Of a DNA stretch of 7,366 nucleotides, positions 5,473 through 7,366 are shown one piece after another (positions within the stretch are counted from its first letter, which is position 1; each line of letters opens with the position of its first letter). Below the pieces are notes generated by a model. The model was not told where the DNA came from. It made no database searches and saw only the letters and a program-made list of their open reading frames with translations. The translations under genes were made by a program, and so were the position numbers. This stretch comes from Dehalococcoidia bacterium CG2_30_46_19 (GTDB lineage: Bacteria > Chloroflexota > Dehalococcoidia > GIF9 > AB-539-J10): NCBI GenBank assembly GCA_001872925.1, contig MNYD01000151.1, forward strand, positions 1 to 7,366, written 5' to 3'.

Positions 5473-6606
5473 GTGAAGTTATCTTGTCTTCAACAAAACC
5501 TGAACAAAGGGCTGAGCATAGTAGGCAGAGCTGTAGCTACCAGGTCTACTCTGCCTATCACTCAAAATATCCTTCTTACCGCCGAGCCATCTCGCCTTAA
5601 GTTAGCCGCCACCAATCTGGAAATGGCTACCACTTGCTGGGTCGGCGCCAAAGTGGAACAAGAAGGAAGCATAACTGTTCCCGCCCGACTATTAATCGAC
5701 TTTATCAATTCCTTACCCGGCGATTTAATTGAAATCACCTTGCCTGCCAAAAGCCATACTGTTGAGCTCAAAAGCGGGCGCTTTGAAGCTCACATCAATG
5801 GCATTGACGCTGAAGATTTTCCACCAATCCCGGAGGTGAGCGGCGACCTAACCACCACTATTGAAGCAACTGCACTTAGAGAGGGGATTGCACAGGTCAC
5901 CTTCGCCGCTGCCGTGGAGGAATCACGACCAGTGCTAACCGGTATTTACACTGAATTTGAGGAAGATCGGCTTAACCTGGTAGCCGCTGATGGTTTTAGA
6001 TTAGCAGTCCACAAAACAAACCTGCCCACACCGGTTGAACAGAAAACCACGGCGATTATCCCAGCAAGAACCCTTAACGAGTTAAACCGCCTTCTTGCCG
6101 AGCAAGAGGAGCCAGTGGGAATCACCATGAACCAGCAGAAAAGCCAGGTTTGCTTCAAGCTCAAAGATGCTCAAATAGTCTCGCAACTTATCCAGGGCTC
6201 CTTCCCCAACTACTCCCAGGTCATCCCGCAAAGCTATACCACAAGAGCTGTGGTGGACATCAATGAATTTCTGCGAATTACCAGAATATCCTCGGTATTT
6301 GCTCGTGATGCCAGCGGCATCGTCCGGCTGGTCATCACTCCGGGAAGCGAACTTACCCCTGGAAAGGTAACCGCCTCTGCTCAAGCTGAAGAAATAGGCG
6401 GCAATGTCAGCGAAATCGACGCCCTTGTCGACGGGGAGGAGGCTAAAATCGCCTTCAATGTAAAGTATCTCAGCGAGGTTTTAAATGTCGTCCATCAAGC
6501 TCAGGTCGCCCTGGAAGTCACCACCCCATCAAGCCCCGGCGTCATTCGTCCTATTGGCGTGGACAACTATGTCCATGTGATCATGCCGATGTTCGTTCAG
6601 TGGTAG
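5473..6606 (+). CDS. dnaN: DNA polymerase III subunit beta (sliding clamp)
   Basis: The 377-residue protein forms the ring-shaped dimer that tethers the replicative polymerase to DNA. Each subunit has three similar domains of about 120 residues. The N-terminus MKLSCLQQNLNKGLSIVGRA, the following RSTLPITQNILL, the ESRPVLTGIY and LNLVAADGFRLA blocks in the middle domain, GSFPNYSQVIP in the linker to the third domain, and the C-terminal YVHVIMPMF all fit DnaN. Length is normal. The GTG start has AGGGAGG at 5459-5465, seven bases upstream, and the expected N-terminal sequence begins there. It is preceded by its own promoter and stands apart from the upstream cluster. No dnaA or recF lies within the window, so it is not in the classic dnaA-dnaN order at least on this side. 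Both sides are bounded by inverted composite repeats. Confidence 0.96.
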   Translation: MKLSCLQQNLNKGLSIVGRAVATRSTLPITQNILLTAEPSRLKLAATNLEMATTCWVGAKVEQEGSITVPARLLIDFINSLPGDLIEITLPAKSHTVELKSGRFEAHINGIDAEDFPPIPEVSGDLTTTIEATALREGIAQVTFAAAVEESRPVLTGIYTEFEEDRLNLVAADGFRLAVHKTNLPTPVEQKTTAIIPARTLNELNRLLAEQEEPVGITMNQQKSQVCFKLKDAQIVSQLIQGSFPNYSQVIPQSYTTRAVVDINEFLRITRISSVFARDASGIVRLVITPGSELTPGKVTASAQAEEIGGNVSEIDALVDGEEAKIAFNVKYLSEVLNVVHQAQVALEVTTPSSPGVIRPIGVDNYVHVIMPMFVQW

Positions 6607-6621
6607 AAAGCCCATCCTGTC

Positions 6622-6869
6622 TGTCATTGCGAACCCTTCGCTCTCTGTCATTCTGACCCCCAATTTCCTTTTGTCATTCTGAGGAAGCCCTTCGCTCCCC
6701 CTGTCATTCTGAGCGAAGCGAAGAATCTCACTCAGGACAGGCTCCGCAAAGCAATTTCGAGACCCTTCACTTCGTTCAGGGTAACAAAAAGAGGTCACTG
6801 CGAGCGCCTTTTTGTCATTGCGAGCCGAAGGCGTGGCAATCCCGGGAAAAGCAAAACTCAAAAATCAAA
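6622..6869 (+). repeat. Right arm of composite inverted repeat flanking dnaN
   Basis: Words GTCATTGCGA and GTCATTCTGA recur at 6623, 6647, 6675, 6703 and 6814, with GCGAAGCGAAGAATCTC at about 6713-6729. The arm ends with the 40-base segment 6830-6869 that is the exact reverse complement of 5258-5297. It is about twice the length of the left arm: the extra part is additional GTCATTCTGAG units and the TTTCGAGACCCTTCACTTCG region (about 6752-6771). Confidence 0.8.
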
Positions 6870-6898
6870 GATCAAGATGACAGAGTGTTTACTAACCT

Positions 6899-7018
6899 CA
6901 CCCCCTATATCCCCCTCTCCTTCAAAGGAGGGGGGAAGAGATTTATAGAGAGGGGTTTCACCCCTCTCTTACCTACACTCCCCCTTCCCTTGCTAAGGGA
7001 AGGGGTCAGGGGGATGGG
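6899..7018. repeat. GC-rich three-hairpin element closed by a long-range stem
   Basis: Three hairpins follow one another: 6912-6935 (C-rich arm, loop near CAA, about 10 pairs with one G-T), 6947-6969 (AGAGAGGGG / CCCCTCTCT, nine pairs, five-base loop) and 6981-7005 (CCCCTTCCCTT / AAGGGAAGGGG, 11 perfect pairs, three-base loop). ATCCCCCT (6909-6916) can pair with AGGGGGAT (7008-7015), closing the unit and competing slightly with the first hairpin. No U-tract follows, so an intrinsic terminator is unlikely. It looks like a miniature, non-coding mobile repeat. Confidence 0.7.
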
Positions 7019-7045
7019 TTGCCAATCAATCTCCTAACTTAGGTC

Positions 7046-7073
7046 TTGACAAAAATAGCTTACGCCCTATAAT
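7046..7073 (+). promoter_or_regulatory. Consensus sigma70-type promoter of the DegV-family gene
   Basis: TTGACA (7046-7051) and TATAAT (7068-7073) are both perfect consensus boxes with a 16-base spacer. Transcription would start near 7080, about 45 bases before the ATG. A small inverted repeat CCTAA-C-TTAGG (7033-7043) lies just upstream of the -35 box. Confidence 0.8.
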
Positions 7074-7105
7074 ACATCGGACTGCGATATATCGGGCAGC
7101 GATGT
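7074..7105. promoter_or_regulatory. Candidate operator overlapping the transcription start
   Basis: ACATCG (7074-7079) plus CTGC (7082-7085) pair with GCAG plus CGATGT (7096-7105), a ten-pair inverted repeat with a two-base bulge. The same stretch also reads as two direct repeats, ATCGGACTGCGAT (7076-7088) and ATCGGGCAGCGAT (7091-7103), with two mismatches and a 15-base period. CGATATATCG (7085-7094) is a perfect palindrome at the centre. A position just after the -10 box suits a repressor site; the protein is unknown. Confidence 0.5.
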
Positions 7106-7124
7106 GCCGAGAAAGGAGCCTGCC

Positions 7125-7366
7125 ATGAAAAAAGTAGCTGTTATGACTGACACCGCAAGCAACATGTCACCAGAAATAGCAGGAAAATTTGATATTAAGT
7201 TGATTCCATTCCACATCATCATGGATGGCAAAGATTACCTGGACACAGAAATAGATATAGAAGACCTCTATGCCCGAGTAGCTAAAAAGGAAAACTTACC
7301 TACGACTTCATTTGCTTCTCCGAAGGAGTTCCTGCAAGTCTATCAAGAGCTAAGCCAAAATGCCGA
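7125..7366 (+). CDS. DegV-family (fatty acid-binding, FakB-like) protein, N-terminal part
   Basis: Eighty residues are visible before the window ends, out of about 280 expected. The N-terminus KKVAVMTDTASNM matches the V-x-TDS-x-S start of the DegV fold, followed by IPFHIIMDGKDYLD and PTTSFASPKEF, the family's T-S motif (T61, S62). In FakB proteins that motif binds the carboxylate of the fatty acid. DegV/FakB proteins deliver fatty acids to the FakA kinase, giving acyl-phosphate for phospholipid synthesis. Whether this member works with a FakA is not visible here. The ATG is supported by GAAAGGAG (7111-7118), six bases upstream. The gene has its own consensus promoter and operator-like repeats. 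The TDTAS wording, in place of the commoner TDSTS, is a minor variation. Confidence 0.88.
   Translation, partial: MKKVAVMTDTASNMSPEIAGKFDIKLIPFHIIMDGKDYLDTEIDIEDLYARVAKKENLPTTSFASPKEFLQVYQELSQNA

Larger units (their letters stand above)
6607..7045. other. Repeat-rich intergenic spacer after dnaN
   Basis: No credible gene is seen. The spacer holds the right composite repeat arm (6622-6869), the three-hairpin element (6899-7018), and then the promoter of the DegV-family gene. A 110-codon minus-strand frame at 6529-6861 reads as repeat peptides such as RFAQNDR and CYPERSEGS and is not a gene. No hairpin followed by a U-tract is seen right after dnaN. Confidence 0.8.

Noticed and set aside
6622..6830. 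CRISPR array, because GTCATT-GCGA/CTGA words recur five times
   Set aside because: The repeats are short, vary in sequence, have irregular spacing and are joined to inverted copies. No cas gene is present.
6529..6861. A 110-codon open frame on the minus strand overlapping the end of dnaN
   Set aside because: It reads as repeat peptides (RFAQNDR, CYPERSEGS, LPQND) and overlaps the real dnaN C-terminus in antisense.
6981..7012. Intrinsic terminator formed by the 11-pair hairpin
   Set aside because: It is followed by TCAGGGGG, not by a T-tract, and lies nearly 400 bases after dnaN. A role in stopping transcription is possible but not supported.

Overview
The window looks like chromosomal DNA of an uncultured Dehalococcoidia-like member of the Chloroflexota. 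This is inferred from recalled protein resemblance (the DnaN N-terminus and C-terminus, the archaeal-type fructose-bisphosphatase, a corrinoid adenosyltransferase). The intergenic DNA, full of dispersed short repeats, is compatible with that. No 16S or other marker gene is present, so the assignment is an inference of moderate strength.

Layout. Positions 1-88 hold the last 28 codons of a truncated gene, possibly an IS110-like transposase. Positions 89-520 are a repeat-rich spacer that ends in a good sigma70-type promoter. From 521 to 5009 five genes run in the same direction with gaps of 2 to about 95 bases, so probably one operon: a COG2509-type FAD-dependent dehydrogenase, a DUF429 predicted nuclease, a cob(I)alamin/cob(I)yrinate adenosyltransferase, a class V fructose-1,6-bisphosphate aldolase/phosphatase, and an RdgB/HAM1 XTP/dITP pyrophosphatase. 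A second repeat-rich spacer (5010-5472) ends with the dnaN promoter. dnaN (5473-6606) is followed by a third repeat-rich spacer (6607-7045). A consensus promoter with operator-like repeats then precedes a DegV-family gene that runs off the end of the window.

Function. The operon is mostly housekeeping metabolism: gluconeogenesis, corrinoid cofactor activation and nucleotide-pool cleaning, plus two poorly characterised enzymes. No obvious pathway links all five. dnaN supplies the replication sliding clamp and has its own promoter. The DegV protein probably binds a fatty acid.

The unusual part is the non-coding DNA. At least four repeat types are interleaved: a GTCATTGCGAG...GAAGCAATCT / GTCATTCTGAG...GAAGAATCTC family; an A-rich CTAAATNCCAAGCACT family; a three-way-junction element at 328-379; and a three-hairpin element at 6899-7018. 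Two large composite copies lie in opposite orientation on either side of dnaN and share a perfect 40-base inverted repeat. Another inverted pair lies over the start of the DUF429 gene and seems to supply its ribosome binding site and first codons. I see no clear new defence or biosynthetic system. The repeat architecture and its intrusion into gene starts and promoters are the points worth following up.
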